DNA of 64,000 nt from Bordetella ansorpii (GTDB taxonomy: Bacteria > Pseudomonadota > Gammaproteobacteria > Burkholderiales > Burkholderiaceae_B), in contig NZ_FKIF01000008.1 in assembly GCF_900078705.1 (NCBI RefSeq), positions 62,001 through 126,000 on the forward strand, written 5' to 3'. Below are positions 8,280 to 17,787 of the stretch, piece by piece; the first letter of the stretch is position 1; every line of letters begins with the position of its first letter. The translations under genes and the position numbers were made by a program. The notes beneath the pieces are model-generated. The model saw only the letters and a program-made list of their open reading frames with translations, was not told the DNA's origin and searched no databases.

Positions 8280-9662
8280 TCAGGTATCGGAATCACGCAG
8301 GCTCGGGCCTTGGCCCGAGCCGCCACCGTCGCCACCGCGCAGCGTGTGGGCGGCGGTGGTCGCGGCATGGGTGATTTGCTGGCGGCGGTGCATCCGCTTG
8401 GCCCAGGCGGGTTGCTCTTGCTTGGGCGCGCTGGCGGCGCCGTCCGCGCCTTCGCCTGCGGCGGCCTGGCCGGAACCGGCAGCGCCGGCGCCGGCATCGG
8501 TGCCGTTCCAGCCAGCTCGGAAGGAATCGGCCACCTTCTGCCCGGCAGCGGAAGCGCCGGACGCAGCGCGGCGGCCTGCGGCCTGCGCGCCGGTCTTGGC
8601 GACATTGCCGAGGCCAGCCACCGCGCCCTTGGCCCCGCCGCCGGCAGCGGCGGAACCGGCCTGGAATGCGGACTTGGCGCTGCTGGCCGCCGACGTGGCG
8701 GCGCGTGCGCCACTGCCGGCCAGCTTGGCGGCGGCCGGGGCCATGCGTGCGCCCGCCATGACGGCACCGCCCACGCCGGTCGCGGCGGCACCAATGGCAA
8801 CACCTGTGCCGACCGCGCCGACGGCTGCGCCGGCCATCGCGCCCGCGCCGAGCTGCGGCGCACCGGACACCAGGCCCGTGGCGATGCCGGGGCCGAAGAT
8901 GCCCAGCGCCAGCAACGCGAGCGAGGCCAGCATCACGACCAGCGCGTGGTCGATGGAAGGATCGTCGGGATGAACCTGGAACTCCGCGAACAGGCCCGAG
9001 CCGATGCCGACGATGACGGCCAGCACCAAGACCTTGATGCCCGACGACACCACATTGCCGAGCACCTTTTCCGCGAGGAACGAGGTCTTGTTCCAGAGTG
9101 CAAACGGGATCAAGACGAAACCGGCGAGCGTGGTCAGCTTGAATTCGATCAGCGTGATGAAAAGCTGCACCGCCAGCACGAAGAAGCAGAGGATCACCAC
9201 CAGCCAGGCCAGGAACAGCACCACGATGGGGTCGAGGTTCACGAACACTTCGGGAAAGCCCGCAAGGTCGCCGATCTGCTCAAGAATCGGCGCCCCAGCG
9301 TCGATGCCAGTCTTCGCCAGTCGGCCGGGCTTCAAGAAGTTCTCCATCGTGATGGCCGAGCCGGTGGCCGTCAGGCCCAGGCCGGCGAACGACCGGAACA
9401 CGATGCCGGCCAGCCAGTTGAAGTTGTTGATGATGTAGGCGAAGGCACCGACGTAGAGCACCTTGCGCAACAGCTTGGCAATCACGTCCTCGCCCTGGCC
9501 GGTGGCATGGCTCATGGCCCAGTACAGGCCGGCAATCGTCATGTCGATGACGATCAGCGTGGCCGTCAGGAATGCCACCTCGCCATGCAGCAACCCGAAA
9601 CCCGAGTCGATGTAGCGCGAGAAGGTATCGAGGAAACGGTCAATGATGGTCACGTCGTTCAT
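8280..9662 (-). CDS. trbL: Conjugal transfer protein TrbL (VirB6-like)
   Basis: 460 residues. Polytopic inner-membrane channel component: at least five hydrophobic segments between residues about 25 and 265 (for example FLTATLIVIDMTIAGLYWAM and ALVVMLASLALLALGIFGPG). These are followed by a long Gly/Ala-rich C-terminal tail and a basic end, typical of TrbL. The start overlaps the stop of the trbK-like gene (ATGA). Confidence 0.92.
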   Translation of the reverse strand: MNDVTIIDRFLDTFSRYIDSGFGLLHGEVAFLTATLIVIDMTIAGLYWAMSHATGQGEDVIAKLLRKVLYVGAFAYIINNFNWLAGIVFRSFAGLGLTATGSAITMENFLKPGRLAKTGIDAGAPILEQIGDLAGFPEVFVNLDPIVVLFLAWLVVILCFFVLAVQLFITLIEFKLTTLAGFVLIPFALWNKTSFLAEKVLGNVVSSGIKVLVLAVIVGIGSGLFAEFQVHPDDPSIDHALVVMLASLALLALGIFGPGIATGLVSGAPQLGAGAMAGAAVGAVGTGVAIGAAATGVGGAVMAGARMAPAAAKLAGSGARAATSAASSAKSAFQAGSAAAGGGAKGAVAGLGNVAKTGAQAAGRRAASGASAAGQKVADSFRAGWNGTDAGAGAAGSGQAAAGEGADGAASAPKQEQPAWAKRMHRRQQITHAATTAAHTLRGGDGGGSGQGPSLRDSDT

Positions 9663-10003
9663 GGCGTGTCCTCCGTAGCCGAGAGCGGTGCATCGCCAGC
9701 CTCATCGGTGGGAGTGTCGAAGCTCGCCGGGATCGGTGGCAGGTCGGCCAGCGTCCGGTATTCGTCCGGCCCGGTCTGGCCGGCGAAGAACCGCCGCCGG
9801 AAGGCTTCGGCGGCGGCGCGGCAGGCGTCTTCGCCCGCGGCTTGCCGGTCGGTTGCGCATTGGGCGCGCAGCGCCTTGAGCCGCACGGGATCGGCGGCCA
9901 AGGTGGCGGCCAGGTCTTCAGCCCTTTGTTGGTCGGACGACTGGCCGCAAGCGGTCAGCAGCACGGCCAGCAGCGAAACCGACAGAACGGGAACGCATCG
10001 CAT
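9659..10003 (-). CDS. TrbK/EexN-like lipoprotein, entry exclusion
   Basis: 114 residues with a signal peptide and lipobox LLTACG (Cys about residue 19), so an inner- or outer-membrane lipoprotein. The body carries the short EexN-like pattern (DPVRLKALRAQCATDRQ...CRAAAEAFRRRF). Position between trbJ and trbL matches TrbK of IncP plasmids, which stops a cell that already holds the element from receiving another copy. Exclusion is inferred from family and position. A second related lipoprotein is at 22749-23012. Confidence 0.8.
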   Translation of the reverse strand: MRCVPVLSVSLLAVLLTACGQSSDQQRAEDLAATLAADPVRLKALRAQCATDRQAAGEDACRAAAEAFRRRFFAGQTGPDEYRTLADLPPIPASFDTPTDEAGDAPLSATEDTP

Positions 10004-10015
10004 GGCCGCCTCCCG

Positions 10016-10753
10016 TCAGTTGTTGTAGAAGTTGACGGACTGCGGCGTGTACGGCGTGCCGGTGCCCAGGAAGCGCCGCCGCACTTCGCGGGCGCGCTCC
10101 GTGGCCGCCGCCTGCCGCGCCAGTTCCAGCGATGCCGCCCGGTCTTGTGTGATCTGGAGCTGCTGCGCCTGGATGGACTGCTTGGCCTGCAAGGCGAGAA
10201 GCTGGTTCGTCGCCTGCATCGCTTGCAGCGCGCCTGTGGCGGATTGGCTCTGGCTGACCAGATCGGCCAGCGCGCTTTCGTCTTGGGTCAGGTTCTGCGA
10301 CACCTGGGCTTGCATCCGCATCGCGGTGTGCAGGCCGTTAAGCGTGTTTTTCCAACGCTCCTGCGCATCGCGGAACATCTGATCGCCACTGACGGTTGCG
10401 GCGTATTGCTCGGGGTACAGACGTGCGAATTCCCGATCCATGTTCGTCACGTCGTAGGCCAGCCCCTGCGCTTCGGCGATCAGGCGCTCGGTGGTGGCGA
10501 GCGTCGAGCGCAGCCGGTTGACGATGTTGAAGTCCAGATTCGCCAGATTGCGCGCCTGGTTCATCAGCATCTGGGCTTCGTTCTGTAGCTGGTTGATCTG
10601 GTTGTTGATCTGCTCCAGCGTGCGGATGGCGGTCAGCGTGTTCTGCACCAAGTTGACGGGATCAACGAAGGTGAGGGCCGCCGCCGGCTGGGCGAGCATC
10701 AGCGAGCCGGCCAGCGCGGCGGCGAGCGAAACGGAAAGCACACGGGTCTTCAT
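10016..10753 (-). CDS. trbJ: Conjugal transfer protein TrbJ (VirB5-like)
   Basis: 245 residues with a clear Sec signal peptide (LAAALAGSLMLAQPAAA) and a coiled-coil-rich body (EQINNQINQLQNEAQMLMNQ). It ends in QSVNFYNN. VirB5-type proteins sit at the pilus tip or act as minor pilins. ATG 10753 overlaps the trbE stop (ATGA); the longer frame upstream lies within trbE. Confidence 0.92.
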   Translation of the reverse strand: MKTRVLSVSLAAALAGSLMLAQPAAALTFVDPVNLVQNTLTAIRTLEQINNQINQLQNEAQMLMNQARNLANLDFNIVNRLRSTLATTERLIAEAQGLAYDVTNMDREFARLYPEQYAATVSGDQMFRDAQERWKNTLNGLHTAMRMQAQVSQNLTQDESALADLVSQSQSATGALQAMQATNQLLALQAKQSIQAQQLQITQDRAASLELARQAAATERAREVRRRFLGTGTPYTPQSVNFYNN

Positions 10754-13200
10754 GGCAGGTTCTCCTGTCGTGGTTGGGAAAGGAAAGAAGCCGCCGCCGG
10801 CGAGGACGGCAGCAGGTCGGCGGCCCAATCGAGGCCGCGATGGCGCAGCCACGCACCGGCGAAGCCGGGAGCGCCGGCCTGCGTCAGCACGCGGTCTATG
10901 TCGCGTTGGTCTTGCGGTGTGGATGCGCCCGCGAAGGCGAGCGCGGCCGGCCCCAGGTCGAGGTCGAACAGGCGATTGCCGAGGCGCGATTGGTAGTAGT
11001 AGTCGCGCTTGGGCTGCGCGGTGGCGACGATTTCGATTTGCCGGCTGTTGAGACCGAAGCCCTCATAGATCGTGCGAATCTGCGGCTCGGTCGCCTGTGG
11101 GTTAGGGAGAAAAATCCGGCTCGCGCAGCTTTCGATGACCGCCGGTGCGATGGATGACTCTTTGACGTCTGCGAGCGACTGCGTATCGAAAACGACGGAA
11201 ACCTGCTTTTTTCGCAAGGTCTTGAGCCATTGCCGAAGCCGGGCCGCGAATATGGGATCGTCCAGAAAGACCCATGCCTCCCCGAGAAAAAGCATCGTTG
11301 GCGAGCCATCGAATCGTTCTTCCAGGCGGGCAAAGAGGTAGTTCAGAACAGCCAGCACGGCGGCCTTGCTGTGCATGAGCTCTTCCATCTCGAAGCACTG
11401 CACATCCGCGCTACCCAGCCGGTCGTGGTCTGCATCCAGCAACTTGCCGTGCGCGCCACCGAGCACATAGGGCGCGAGCGCCTGGCGCAGCACGTTCGAT
11501 TGCAGCAAGACGGACAGGCCGGTCAGCGTGCGCTGCTCCACGGGCGCACCGGCGAGGCTTCCCAGCGCCGACCAGATGGCCGCCTTCTCGTCTGGGCCGA
11601 CGGTCACACCTTCGTGCAGCAAGCGCCCTTCGATCCATTCGGCGGCCCAGGTGCGGTAGCCCTCTCGGTCGATGCGGGCGAGAGGCTGAAAGGCAATCTC
11701 GCCATCCGCACTGAGGTCGTAGTGCTCGCCACCCAGGCCCAAGGTGGCCGCGCGTATGGATCGCCCCACGTCAAAGACAAAGACGCGCGAGCCGCTATAG
11801 CGGCGGAACTGCATGGCCATCATGGCGACCAAGACCGACTTGCCCATGCCGGTCGGGCCGACGATCATCGTGTGCCCCACGTCGCCGATGTGCGTCACCA
11901 GCCGGAACGGCGTCGCGCCATCGGTGCGCGTGACGATCAGCGGCGGGCCGTCCAGATGCTTGTTGCGCCCGGGGCCGGCCCACACCGCCGAGACTGGCAT
12001 CATGTGCGCGAGGTTCAGCGTCGAGACGATGGGCTGGCGCACGTTGGCATAGGCGTTGCCGGGAATGGACGACAACCAGGCATCGACTGCATTGAGCGTT
12101 TCGGGGATGGTCACGAAGCCCCGGCCCTGAATCACGCGCTCCACCTTGCGCAGCTTCTCGTCGGCTACGGCCGGATCGGCATCGAGCACTGTCACCGTGG
12201 CGGTGAGGTAGCCGAAGGACACCTGATCGCTGCCCAGCTCCTGCAAGGCGGCATCGGCGTCGGCCGCCTTATTGCTGGCATCCGTATCGACCAGCGGGCT
12301 TTCCTGCTGAAAGATCGTTTCGCGCAGTAGCGCGATGACGTTCTTGCGCTTGGCGAACCACTGGCGGCGCAGGCGTCCGAGTTCCTTTTCCGCCTCGGCT
12401 TTGTCGAGGCAGAGGAACCGGGTACTCCAGCGATAGGCAAAGCCCAGGCGGTTGAGGTCGTCCAGCAAGCCCGGCCAGGTGGAAGTCGGGAAACCGCGCA
12501 CCGACACCACGCGCAGGTGCTGGTCGCCCAGCATGGGCGCGAGGCCCCCGACCAGGGCGGAATCGGCTAGCAGCGCGTCGAGGTGGAAAGGCACTTCGGG
12601 CACGGCCAGCCGGTAGCGCCGCGTCGAAACCGTGGCGTGCAGGTAGGTCAGCGTCTGCGCGTCATCCAGCCAGGCGATTTCCGGCATCACGCCATCGAGC
12701 AGGTCGAACACCCGATCCGTTTCCGCTACGAAGGCATCCAGCCGACCGCGCCAGTCCACACCGTCGCCCGGCGCGTGCTCGTAGAGCAGCTTGGCCGCAC
12801 GAGCGCGGGATTCCTCCGGTGGCAGGTAGGCCAGCGTCAGGTGATAGGCGCTCTCGAAGTGGTTGCCCGATTCCTCGAAGGCGGCGCGGCGTTCCTCGTC
12901 CACCAGCCAGGACAGTGGTTCGGGAAACTCCGAGTGCGGATAGTCTGCGGCCGGTCGGCGCTCGGCCTCGATGAACAGCGCCCAGCCCGAGTCCAGCCGG
13001 CGCAGCGCGTTGTTCAGCCGCGCCGTGGTGGCGATCAGCTCGCCCTGCGTGGCACTGTCCAGATCCGGCCCACGAAAGCGCGCCGTGCGCTGAAACGAAC
13101 CATCCTTGTTCAGCACCACGCCTGGCGCGATCAGCCCGGCCCAGGGTAGCCAGTCGGCCAGCAAGGCGGGCCGCTGGCGGTATTCTGCAAGGTTCAGCAT
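10750..13200 (-). CDS. trbE: Conjugal transfer ATPase TrbE (VirB4-like)
   Basis: 816 residues, the size of full VirB4 ATPases. The N-terminal CagE/TrbE domain is followed by a RecA-like ATPase with Walker A GPTGMGKSVL and Walker B MLFLGEAWVFLD. It powers pilus assembly and DNA transfer at the inner membrane. It lies 12 bp after trbD and overlaps trbJ. Confidence 0.95.
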   Translation of the reverse strand: MLNLAEYRQRPALLADWLPWAGLIAPGVVLNKDGSFQRTARFRGPDLDSATQGELIATTARLNNALRRLDSGWALFIEAERRPAADYPHSEFPEPLSWLVDEERRAAFEESGNHFESAYHLTLAYLPPEESRARAAKLLYEHAPGDGVDWRGRLDAFVAETDRVFDLLDGVMPEIAWLDDAQTLTYLHATVSTRRYRLAVPEVPFHLDALLADSALVGGLAPMLGDQHLRVVSVRGFPTSTWPGLLDDLNRLGFAYRWSTRFLCLDKAEAEKELGRLRRQWFAKRKNVIALLRETIFQQESPLVDTDASNKAADADAALQELGSDQVSFGYLTATVTVLDADPAVADEKLRKVERVIQGRGFVTIPETLNAVDAWLSSIPGNAYANVRQPIVSTLNLAHMMPVSAVWAGPGRNKHLDGPPLIVTRTDGATPFRLVTHIGDVGHTMIVGPTGMGKSVLVAMMAMQFRRYSGSRVFVFDVGRSIRAATLGLGGEHYDLSADGEIAFQPLARIDREGYRTWAAEWIEGRLLHEGVTVGPDEKAAIWSALGSLAGAPVEQRTLTGLSVLLQSNVLRQALAPYVLGGAHGKLLDADHDRLGSADVQCFEMEELMHSKAAVLAVLNYLFARLEERFDGSPTMLFLGEAWVFLDDPIFAARLRQWLKTLRKKQVSVVFDTQSLADVKESSIAPAVIESCASRIFLPNPQATEPQIRTIYEGFGLNSRQIEIVATAQPKRDYYYQSRLGNRLFDLDLGPAALAFAGASTPQDQRDIDRVLTQAGAPGFAGAWLRHRGLDWAADLLPSSPAAASFLSQPRQENLP

Positions 13201-13212
13201 GTCGGCGTCCCC

Positions 13213-13485
13213 CTACACGTCCAGCAGCGGCTTGTGCTTGATGTGGCGGGCGAAGACCTGCATGAACTGCGGATCGACGCGCGCGCCCCACACGGCCAGC
13301 GAGTGACCCACGATCCAGAGCACGACACCGGGAATCCAGAGTTGCAGGCCCAGCCCGACGGCGGCTGCCAGCGTGCCGTTGGCGATCGCCACGGTGCGCG
13401 GTGCGCCGCCCATCAAGAGCGGTTCGGTCAGCGAACGATGCAGCGGCACCTCGAAGCCGGCCGCGAAGCTGTCCGCGCCGCTCAT
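13213..13485 (-). CDS. trbD: Conjugal transfer protein TrbD (VirB3-like)
   Basis: 90 residues. It starts with the VirB3 pattern (FEVPLHRSLTEPLLMGGAPR), followed by two hydrophobic helices (about 32-68). This small inner-membrane component works with TrbE. ATG 13485 overlaps the trbC stop (ATGA), which selects this start inside a longer open frame. Confidence 0.93.
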   Translation of the reverse strand: MSGADSFAAGFEVPLHRSLTEPLLMGGAPRTVAIANGTLAAAVGLGLQLWIPGVVLWIVGHSLAVWGARVDPQFMQVFARHIKHKPLLDV

Positions 13486-13874
13486 ACGACGGCCCCGCCG
13501 GAGAAGCTGAAGAACGACAGGAAGAAGCTCGAAGCCGCGAACGCGATGGATAGGCCGAACACGATCTGGATCAGCTTGCGAAAGCCCCCCGACGTGTCGC
13601 CGAAGGCGAGCGCGAGGCCCGTGGCGATGATGATGATGACCGCGACGATGCGGGCCACCGGCCCTTGAATCGACTCCAGAATGGATTGCAGCGGCCCTTC
13701 CCACGGCATCGAGGAACCGGCGGCCTGTGCAGTTCCGGCGATGAACAGCAGCAGCGCGGCCAGCAGCAGCCCTCGCCCCGCAGGGCGGGCCAGGCTGCGC
13801 AGTCGTGCCAGGCTGGACAGGTGGGGAAGCGGATTTACGGAAAAGCGGAAAGCAGGAACGTGCATCTGCGTCAT
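13482..13874 (-). CDS. trbC: Conjugal transfer pilin TrbC (VirB2-like)
   Basis: 130 residues. A long N-terminal leader with a cleavage-like AQA site near residue 52 is followed by a mature pilin of two hydrophobic helices (IVAVIIIIATGLALAFG and LSIAFAASSFFLSFF). TrbC is the major subunit of the conjugative pilus; in IncP plasmids it is matured by TraF, and a TraF homologue is present at 34091. The start overlaps the trbB stop. Confidence 0.93.
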   Translation of the reverse strand: MTQMHVPAFRFSVNPLPHLSSLARLRSLARPAGRGLLLAALLLFIAGTAQAAGSSMPWEGPLQSILESIQGPVARIVAVIIIIATGLALAFGDTSGGFRKLIQIVFGLSIAFAASSFFLSFFSFSGGAVV

Positions 13875-14938
13875 GGCAGTTCTCCAGGTTGGTCAAGGGA
13901 CGGGGAAGGCGCAGCGGCATTGGCTGCAAGAGGAACCGGCGTCAGCTCGGGAAACGGCGTTTCCAGTGCATCCGCCAGGCGGTAGCCCACACCGTCGAAA
14001 CCGACGACGCGAGCGATGCTTTCGACGCGGCGCTTGCGGCCTCGTCCGGCGATGTGGATGACGACGTTGACCGCCTCGGCGATCAGCGCACGCGGCGGGT
14101 TCACCGCCACTTCGAGAATCAGTTGCTCCAGGCGCAGCAGCGCGCCCAGCGCGGAACCGGCATGGATGGTGGCGATGCCGCCGGGATGGCCGGTGCCCCA
14201 CACCTTCACCAAGTCCAGGGCTTCGCCGCCGCGCACTTCGCCGACGATCACGCGGTCGGGCCGAAGGCGCATCGTGGCCCGCACCAACTCGGTCATGGAC
14301 ACGACGCCGGCGCGGGTGCGCAGCGGCACATGGTCGCGGGCTGCGCATTGCAGCTCGATGGTGTCTTCGAGCACCAGCACGCGGTCGCCGGTGGCGGCAA
14401 TTTCCGCAAGCAAGGCATTGGCGAGCGTGGTCTTGCCGCTGCTCGTTGCCCCGGCGATCAGGATGTTTTGGCGCTCGCGCACGGCGCGGCGCAGGAACTC
14501 GGCCTGCCCGGTGGTCAGGATGCCGTCGGCCACATAGCGATCCAGGCCGATGATGCTCACGGCGCGCTTGCGCAGCGCGAAGGCCGGGCCGGGTGCGGCC
14601 GGGGGCAGGATGCCCTCGAACCGCTCGCCGGTTTCGGGCAACTCGGCGGTCAGCAGCGGTCGGCCGCGATGCACCTCCGCGCCGACGTGCGCGGCCACCA
14701 GGCGGATGATGCGCTCGCCATCGTCTTCGGACAGTTCCACGCCCAGCGGCGTGCGGCCCGACGACAACCGATCCACCCATAAGGTGCGGTCGGGGTTGAG
14801 CATGATTTCCACCACGTCCGGGTCGGCCAGCGCAGCGGCGATGACCGGCCCCATAGCCGTGCGCAGCATCTGGATGCGGCGATCCAGCGAAGCTGCGGTG
14901 GAAGATCGTTCGGGTGGGGTTTGCGGAACGGCGCTCAT
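13871..14938 (-). CDS. trbB: Conjugal transfer ATPase TrbB (VirB11-like)
   Basis: 355 residues. This VirB11-type hexameric traffic ATPase shows Walker A GATSSGKTTLANALL, an Asp box (VLVLEDTIELQ), Walker B-like RPDRVIVGEVRGGEALD and a His box ATIHAGS. It is cytoplasmic and docks to TrbE and TraG. ATG 14938 overlaps the copG stop. Usual family length is about 320-360. Confidence 0.95.
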   Translation of the reverse strand: MSAVPQTPPERSSTAASLDRRIQMLRTAMGPVIAAALADPDVVEIMLNPDRTLWVDRLSSGRTPLGVELSEDDGERIIRLVAAHVGAEVHRGRPLLTAELPETGERFEGILPPAAPGPAFALRKRAVSIIGLDRYVADGILTTGQAEFLRRAVRERQNILIAGATSSGKTTLANALLAEIAATGDRVLVLEDTIELQCAARDHVPLRTRAGVVSMTELVRATMRLRPDRVIVGEVRGGEALDLVKVWGTGHPGGIATIHAGSALGALLRLEQLILEVAVNPPRALIAEAVNVVIHIAGRGRKRRVESIARVVGFDGVGYRLADALETPFPELTPVPLAANAAAPSPSLDQPGELP

Positions 14939-15399
14939 GAGGCACGCTCCTGCGCTTCGGCCAGTGCTGCCGCGTCATCCATTCGCGCCGGGTCGGGGTG
15001 CAGTTCTTCCACCACGTCACGCACCAGGCTTCGGCCTCGCAGCAAGTGACGGCCCAGTTGTTCGACGAACTGCTCGAAGCGCGCCTTGCCCTGGGCGCGG
15101 GCCGCGTCCTGATGGGCTTCGGGAACCGGCGTGCTGACGGTCAGGAAGTAGCGGATGAACAGCGCCAGCGTTTCGATCTGGATGTTCTGGTCGCGCTCCA
15201 GGCGTTCGGTCTGCCGCGACAGGCGGTCCAGCCGCTTGGCGATGGCGGCCTCGCGCTGGTCGCCGGCATCGGGCGACAGCCACGATGCGAGCGCCGCCGC
15301 GACAATGGACGACTTGGACACGCCTTTCTTGGCGGCCAATTCTTCTAGGCGCTTGGCGTGCTCAGGCTGGATGAACAGGTTGAGGCGGTATTGGCTCAT
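14935..15399 (-). CDS. CopG/RHH family regulator of the transfer operon
   Basis: 154 residues. The N-terminus has the ribbon-helix-helix pattern (QYRLNLFIQPEHAKRLEELA, then VSKSSIVAAALASWL), and the middle is helical and likely coiled. Members sit between traG and trbB in Tn4371-like ICEs and probably repress the operon. It is ATGA-coupled at both ends, so its amount is tied to that of TraG and TrbB. Confidence 0.85.
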   Translation of the reverse strand: MSQYRLNLFIQPEHAKRLEELAAKKGVSKSSIVAAALASWLSPDAGDQREAAIAKRLDRLSRQTERLERDQNIQIETLALFIRYFLTVSTPVPEAHQDAARAQGKARFEQFVEQLGRHLLRGRSLVRDVVEELHPDPARMDDAAALAEAQERAS

Positions 15400-17396
15400 A
15401 AGTCGATTCCGTCGTTGGGGTCGAGGGAAGCCAGCCGGGCCGTGCGCTGCATGGCCGGGTCGAGCTGGCCGGGAAGCGGCAGCGGCAGGTCGTCGTCATC
15501 GAGCAGCGCCAGGTCGTTGCCTGCGGGCTGCGGCTCGGGGCTGTATTCGGCGACTTCGGATAGCTCAGGCTGGCGGCGCGGGCCGCCGTCATCGGCGGTG
15601 CCTGCGCCATCGCTGGACAGGCTCGCAGCCGGGGCCGCTGGTACAGCGGGGATCGCCAGGCCGCTCCAGTCGTCGGGCCGGGCCGGTGGCGCGTCGGCGT
15701 ACTGCTCGGCCGCGAGCGCAGGCGGCGGCAAAACGCGGCTCTTGAAGTTGGCGTCGGCGTAGTAGCGCAGCTTCTTGGCCTTGATCGGTGCCACGCTGGA
15801 CACCATCACCACGGCTTCGTCGGTCGGAAGCTGCATCACTTCACCGGGCGTCAGCAGCGGGCGGGCCGTCTCCTGGCGCGACACCATGAGGTGCCCCAGC
15901 CACGGGGCCAATCTGTGCCCGGCATAGTTGCGCTGGGCGCGCAGTTCGGTGGCGGTGCCCAGCGTTTCCGAAACCCGTTTGGCCGTGCGTTCGTCGTTCG
16001 TCGAAAACGTCACGCGGACGTGGCAGTTGTCGAGGATGGAGTGGTTCTGGCCGTAGGCTTTGTCGATCTGGTTGAGCGACTGCGCGATGAGGAAGCTGCG
16101 GATGCCGTAGCCGGCCATGAAGGCCAGCGCCGTCTCGAAGAAGTCGAGCCGGCCCAGCGCCGGGAACTCGTCCAGCATCAGTAGCAGCTTGTGGCGACGC
16201 TCGATGCCGTCGCTGCCATCGAGCGATTCGGTGAGCCGCCGGCCGATCTGGTTGAGGATCAGGCGGATGAGCGGTTTGGTGCGGGAAATGTCCGAGGGCG
16301 GCACCACCAAATAGAGGGACACCGGATGCTCGGATGCGATCAGGTCGGCGATGCGCCAGTCGCAACGCGAGGTGACTTCGGCCACCGTGGGGTCGCGGTA
16401 CAGGCCAAGGAACGACATGGCGGTGCTCAACACGCCCGAACGCTCGTTGTCCGATTTGTTGAGCACTTCGCGGGCGGCGGACGCGACAACCGGGTGCGGT
16501 GCATCGCCCAGGTGCTTCGTCGTCATCATCCGGTGCAAGGTCAGCTCGAACGGGCTGGCCGGGTCGGACAGGAAGTTGGCGACGCCGCGCAGCGTCTTGT
16601 CCTCGCCGGCATAGAGCACATGCAGGATGGCCCCGACCAGCAGCGCGTGCGAAGTCTTCTCCCAATGGTTGCGCTTCTCCAGCGCGCCCTCGGGGTCAAC
16701 GAGAATGTCCGCGATGTTCTGCACATCGCGCACCTCATGCGCGCCGCGCCGGACTTCGAGCAGCGGGTTGTAGGCCGCTGACTTCGCATCGGTCGGGTTG
16801 AACAGCAGGCAGTGGCTGAACCGGCTGCGCCAGCCTGCGGTGATCTGCCAGTTCTCGCCCTTGATGTCATGGATGACGGCCGAAGCCGGCCAGGACAACA
16901 ATGTCGGGACGACCAAGCCGACACCCTTGCCCGAGCGAGTGGGCGCGAAGGTCAGGACGTGTTCCGGGCCTTCATGGCGCAGATACTCGTTGCGATACTT
17001 GCCGAGGAAGACGCCGGCCGGCTGCGTCAGCCCGGCTTTGCGGATGTCATCCGCTTCGGCCCAGCGCGCCGAACCGTAGGTCGTGACCATGCGCGATTGC
17101 CGCGAGCGCCACACCGACATGGCGATGGCCACCACCACGGCCAGCAGGCCGCTGCCGCCCGCGATGGCCCCGCCGATGTCGAAGACCTGGGGCGCGTAGG
17201 CATCGAAGAAGAACCACCACTCGAACAGCCGCCAGGGGTGATAGACCGGCGTGCCGAAGAAATCGAACCACGGCGAGCCAAGGCGTACTTGATAGCCCAG
17301 GGCGGCGGCTGTCCATTGCGTTGCACTCCATACGCCGGCGATCACGATGCCGAAGACGGCGGCGATCTGCCCAAACAGCACGCCCTGAGCTTGCAT
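15396..17396 (-). CDS. traG: Type IV coupling protein TraG (VirD4-like)
   Basis: 666 residues. The coupling protein brings the relaxase-DNA complex to the channel. Two N-terminal membrane helices (about 8-30 and 62-85) are followed by a cytoplasmic ATPase with Walker A FAPTRSGKGVG and Walker B LLLMLDEFPALGRL. ATG 17396 has GGAGG 8-12 bp upstream; the longer frame to 17459 lacks a better site. It is the first gene of the 12-gene traG-trb operon, so the operon promoter should lie in 17397-17787. Confidence 0.95.
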   Translation of the reverse strand: MQAQGVLFGQIAAVFGIVIAGVWSATQWTAAALGYQVRLGSPWFDFFGTPVYHPWRLFEWWFFFDAYAPQVFDIGGAIAGGSGLLAVVVAIAMSVWRSRQSRMVTTYGSARWAEADDIRKAGLTQPAGVFLGKYRNEYLRHEGPEHVLTFAPTRSGKGVGLVVPTLLSWPASAVIHDIKGENWQITAGWRSRFSHCLLFNPTDAKSAAYNPLLEVRRGAHEVRDVQNIADILVDPEGALEKRNHWEKTSHALLVGAILHVLYAGEDKTLRGVANFLSDPASPFELTLHRMMTTKHLGDAPHPVVASAAREVLNKSDNERSGVLSTAMSFLGLYRDPTVAEVTSRCDWRIADLIASEHPVSLYLVVPPSDISRTKPLIRLILNQIGRRLTESLDGSDGIERRHKLLLMLDEFPALGRLDFFETALAFMAGYGIRSFLIAQSLNQIDKAYGQNHSILDNCHVRVTFSTNDERTAKRVSETLGTATELRAQRNYAGHRLAPWLGHLMVSRQETARPLLTPGEVMQLPTDEAVVMVSSVAPIKAKKLRYYADANFKSRVLPPPALAAEQYADAPPARPDDWSGLAIPAVPAAPAASLSSDGAGTADDGGPRRQPELSEVAEYSPEPQPAGNDLALLDDDDLPLPLPGQLDPAMQRTARLASLDPNDGIDL

Positions 17397-17787
17397 TGAC
17401 TGGCCTCCGATGTTCCTGCGCTTTTCCTCGTTCCGAAGCGGCACAAGGACGTGCCGCATAGCGCGAGGATCAGTGCCGGGTCAGTGCCGGTCAAAGACTG
17501 TTATCGGAAGCAAGATGATGAAAAAAGCAACGATTCGTGAACCGTCGTACCTGAGTAAATCGCCGCGAGTAAGGGCGCCTTGTGGGACGCGACGGGAACA
17601 TTGGCGGCGAAATTTCCATCCGATCAGCCCGATGGGGATTGCTGGAAACCAAGCAACGTCCACGCGAGGTTGAAATCCCGCAAGCCGGATAGTTGCCTTA
17701 TGCTGACGGCAAAGTGGTTGCAATTAGGTATTGCGGTGCCGTGTGGAGCGCAATTTCGTACAAAGAACAATGAAGGCGGATACGGCC
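17397..17787. promoter_or_regulatory. Divergent intergenic region traG / araC
   Basis: 391 bp between divergent traG and the AraC-family gene, with no convincing gene. It holds a short tandem repeat (CAGTGCCGGGTCAGTGCCGG, around 17472-17492) close to the traG start and an AT-richer stretch at 17505-17560. This is where promoters for both the transfer operon and the AraC/AzlCD cassette should lie. I could not assign -35/-10 boxes with confidence. Confidence 0.5.

Noticed and set aside
8310-10028. A 572-codon plus-strand frame across trbL and the trbK-like gene
   Set aside because: Crosses two real genes in antisense and has low-complexity composition.
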